Source: a virus | Strand: one strand, 5' to 3' | Length of the DNA: 23,540 nt | IMG/VR virus record: IMGVR_UViG_3300042336_000048 | Location: 1 to 23,540 of that record | Shown here: positions 22,426-23,540 of the stretch, piece by piece | How the letters are laid out: the number at the start of each line of letters is the position of its first letter | Position numbering within the stretch: position 1 is the first letter of the stretch | Made by a program: the position numbers and the translations under genes | Notes under the pieces: generated by a model | Told to the model about the DNA's origin: nothing | Databases searched by the model: none | The model's input: only the letters and a program-made list of their open reading frames with translations

Positions 22426-22667
22426 AGGGGTTCACTTTCAAACACATTCTTACCGCATTTAGGGCAGTCATCAGCAGTTGCACCTATCAACCCTGTTAGC
22501 GGTGCATCATTACCGCAATGAGGGCAGATGACTGTGTAATCGTCCTGCTCAACATAGGCAGGGTTGCCTGTTTGATGGCGGTAGAACAGCGCCTCTTTTA
22601 ACGCTTCGGCAGGGTTGGCGAACTCACCAATCAAGGTGTTATTGTGGTTATAAATTTTATACATCAT
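22422..22667 (-). CDS. Zinc-ribbon-like small protein (81 aa)
   Basis: An 81-residue protein with a mixed alpha/beta N-terminus (MMYKIYNHNNTLIGEFANPA, then EALKEALFYRHQTG) and a C-terminal zinc-ribbon-like pair: C48-x2-C51 in ICPHCG and C68-x2-C71 in CPKCG, 16 residues apart. The pattern is strong for a small zinc-binding domain. It starts on ATGATG overlapping the previous stop within the repeated GAGGTGACAG cassette. The function is unknown; a nucleic acid-binding or regulatory role is plausible. Confidence 0.7.
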   Translation of the reverse strand: MMYKIYNHNNTLIGEFANPAEALKEALFYRHQTGNPAYVEQDDYTVICPHCGNDAPLTGLIGATADDCPKCGKNVFESEPL

Positions 22668-22678
22668 TCTGTCACCTC
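22664..22678 (-). repeat. Coupling cassette copy 1 (gene junction)
   Basis: GAGGTGACAGAATGA on the minus strand. It contains Shine-Dalgarno-like GAGGTGA, the last codons (Glu-Val-Thr-Glu) and stop of one gene, and the ATG of the next. Confidence 0.6.
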
Positions 22679-22972
22679 TTCATCATCGTATGCCTCTTCT
22701 AGCTCAATCGTTTCGTATTCGTCCCCATCGTGAGGCACTGCACAAACGAAGTAGCCAAGCCTGTTTACGAACCGCCTACCTGCCACGATGTAGCCCCCAT
22801 CCTCTTCACCATAAGTCCATACATACTTAGGGTCGATTGATTTAACATACTCAAGCTCTGCCCCGTAGGTTTCAAACATAATGCCCTGCCCTGCCTCGTT
22901 CTGAAATGAGGCGTTAGCGTCTAAGTGGTTGTTGATTGGTTTGTAGTGTTCTGCCCATTGTTCAAAGTTCAT
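22664..22972 (-). CDS. Unknown acidic phage protein (102 aa)
   Basis: A 102-residue acidic protein starting MNFEQWAEHYKPINNHLDAN. It carries GIMFETYGAELEYVKSID, a VWTYGEEDGGYIVAGRRFVN stretch and LGYFVCAVPHD, blocks seen together in small early phage proteins of unknown function. The C-terminus is Glu/Asp-rich and ends Glu-Val-Thr-Glu within the repeated coupling cassette. AAAGGCGG is a possible ribosome binding site. No enzyme motif is visible; the strong negative charge might point to a DNA-mimic or host-interaction role, which is speculative. Confidence 0.68.
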   Translation of the reverse strand: MNFEQWAEHYKPINNHLDANASFQNEAGQGIMFETYGAELEYVKSIDPKYVWTYGEEDGGYIVAGRRFVNRLGYFVCAVPHDGDEYETIELEEAYDDEEVTE

Positions 22973-22974
22973 AA

Positions 22975-23160
22975 TTACACCGCCTTTCTGTTTAATGCGT
23001 TGAATGCCTCAACCGCTTTTAAATAAATGTGATTTTCTGAGGTGCTTTCCTCGTTATCTTGTAAGCATTCCTCATAGTGCGTCTGCTCGCATTCCATCAA
23101 ATACACGATACAGTCATACAAAGCGTCTAGCTCTGTCTGTGTGAATTGTTTGTTTATCAT
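22975..23160 (-). CDS. Small acidic helical protein (61 aa)
   Basis: A 61-residue protein rich in Glu with two cysteines (C17 and C24) and a third at C33. It begins MINKQFTQTELDALYDCIVY and is mostly helical. The ATG overlaps the previous stop in the repeated GAGGTGACAG cassette. I do not recognise a family. It is probably an early-expressed small phage protein. Confidence 0.65.
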   Translation of the reverse strand: MINKQFTQTELDALYDCIVYLMECEQTHYEECLQDNEESTSENHIYLKAVEAFNALNRKAV

Positions 23161-23171
23161 GCTGTCACCTC
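23157..23171 (-). repeat. Coupling cassette copy 2 (gene junction)
   Basis: GAGGTGACAGCATGA on the minus strand; one base different from copy 1. It encodes Glu-Val-Thr-Ala-stop of one gene and provides Shine-Dalgarno and overlapping ATG for the next. Confidence 0.6.
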
Positions 23172-23339
23172 GTCTAATTGTCTGATGTCATCAATATTAA
23201 AATCGCCGTAGCCGTCATCCTCTTTAAAATCGCCCCCGTCTAAGTTGTAGGCAATATCCTTAGCCTCGTCCATGGTTTCGGTTTCAATCTCAACGCTTAA
23301 ATAGGTTATATAACTAGCTTGAATCTTAAATTTAGGCAT
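23157..23339 (-). CDS. Small acidic beta-alpha-beta protein, paralogue A
   Basis: A 60-residue protein, MPKFKIQASYITYLSVEIET and on, with a first strand Phe-Lys-Ile-Gln-Ala-Ser, a second strand (SVEIET), a helix (MDEAKDIAYNL) and a final FNIDDIRQL. This order and the shared Ile-x-Ala-Ser and Phe-x-Ile-Asp-x-Ile motifs match the next upstream 60-residue gene, so the two look like ancient paralogues. GAGGGGG lies before its ATG. It ends Asp-Glu-Val-Thr-Ala in the repeated coupling cassette. Function unknown. Confidence 0.65.
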   Translation of the reverse strand: MPKFKIQASYITYLSVEIETETMDEAKDIAYNLDGGDFKEDDGYGDFNIDDIRQLDEVTA

Positions 23340-23341
23340 GG

Positions 23342-23524
23342 TTAAACCCCCTCTATTCTGTCAATTTGGAATGATTCGCTCTCGGTTGATTCAAACGCCC
23401 CTGCCTGTATCTCGGGCAGTGCGTAGAACGCTTCTACTGCATCGTCATACGTAGCGTCATCGGCTACCTCTACCTCATGGGCGTATAAAACAACCTCGCT
23501 TGCGTAAATTGTTACTTTTTTCAT
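23342..23524 (-). CDS. Small acidic beta-alpha-beta protein, paralogue B
   Basis: A 60-residue protein starting MKKVTIYASEVVLYAHEVEV, then a helix rich in Asp and Ala (ATYDDAVEAFYAL) and a final SFQIDRIEGV. It shares the same layout and the Ile-x-Ala-Ser / Phe-x-Ile-Asp-x-Ile motifs as the following gene. The start overlaps the stop of a further upstream gene that ends Lys-Val-Thr-Ala, with AAGGTGA as ribosome binding site. Function unknown. Confidence 0.65.
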   Translation of the reverse strand: MKKVTIYASEVVLYAHEVEVADDATYDDAVEAFYALPEIQAGAFESTESESFQIDRIEGV

Positions 23525-23535
23525 GCTGTCACCTT
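23521..23535 (-). repeat. Coupling cassette copy 3 (gene junction)
   Basis: AAGGTGACAGCATGA on the minus strand; differs from copy 2 only in the first base. It provides the same functions at the next junction to the right. Confidence 0.6.
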
Positions 23536-23540
23536 ATCCA
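23521..23540 (-). CDS. C-terminal end of another small gene (partial)
   Basis: Only six codons are visible: an incomplete codon, then Asp-Lys-Val-Thr-Ala and TGA at 23521-23523. The stop overlaps the following ATG (ATGA). The identical ending, Val-Thr-Ala or Val-Thr-Glu, is found at two other junctions of this cluster, which is why I treat these bases as the end of a real gene. Confidence 0.4.

Noticed and set aside
1-23540. CRISPR arrays, tRNA genes, insertion sequences, integrase and attachment sites.
   Set aside because: No regularly spaced repeats, cloverleaf sequences, transposase or integrase frames, or att-like duplications were recognised on reading both strands.

Overview
The window is a piece of a tailed-phage (Caudoviricetes) genome, probably short-tailed (podovirus-like). 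The left half follows the virion gene order of Salmonella phage P22: coat (gp5), gp4, gp10, a gp26-position needle or knob protein, a small gp14-position protein, a gp7-like ejection protein, then two large proteins in the gp20 and gp16 positions. The recognisable families are spread along that order and the lengths are close to P22's. The host cannot be read directly. The family mix and moderately AT-rich composition would fit a phage of a freshwater Gram-negative (perhaps beta-proteobacterial) host, but this is a weak guess. No integrase, repressor gene, tRNA, insertion sequence, CRISPR array or attachment site is visible. Portal and terminase presumably lie to the left, because the window opens inside the coat gene.

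Layout: (1) 2-10994 (+) capsid, head-tail connector, tail and DNA-ejection proteins, tightly packed, with two strong intrinsic terminators just after the coat gene and the next small gene. (2) 10994-12767 (+) lysis cassette: a small membrane/coiled-coil protein, an unknown single-span membrane protein, a three-span type holin and a GH108 endolysin. (3) 12599-15392 (-) a leftward operon led by a VRR-NUC nuclease and an SNF2-type helicase, followed by seven very small, often overlapping genes that include a double-CxxC protein. (4) 15393-15501 a divergent control region with two face-to-face promoters and a near-perfect 21-bp palindrome that looks like an operator. (5) 15502-22331 (+) the replication module: DUF2800-type PD-(D/E)XK nuclease, a putative ssDNA-binding protein, a conserved unknown protein, a family A DNA polymerase with 3'-5' exonuclease, and a RepB-primase/SF3-like helicase fusion. 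(6) 22363-23540 (-) a second leftward cluster of tiny, mostly acidic proteins joined by a repeated ATGA coupling cassette and ending in a 20-residue membrane micro-ORF.

How the parts fit: leftward nuclease and helicase and rightward DUF2800-to-primase are the two arms of one replication/recombination module fired from the shared 15.4-kb switch. Virion and lysis genes run rightward into the end of the leftward arm, where the endolysin overlaps a convergent small gene. The most interesting non-coding signals are the operator-like palindrome, a pseudoknot-forming intergenic RNA candidate at 17.3 kb, a hairpin at 20.0 kb whose T-tract faces the antisense direction, and the repeated junction cassette on the right. 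Several genes are very short: 2203-2361, 12799-12963, 13141-13305, 13634-13792 and 22363-22425.
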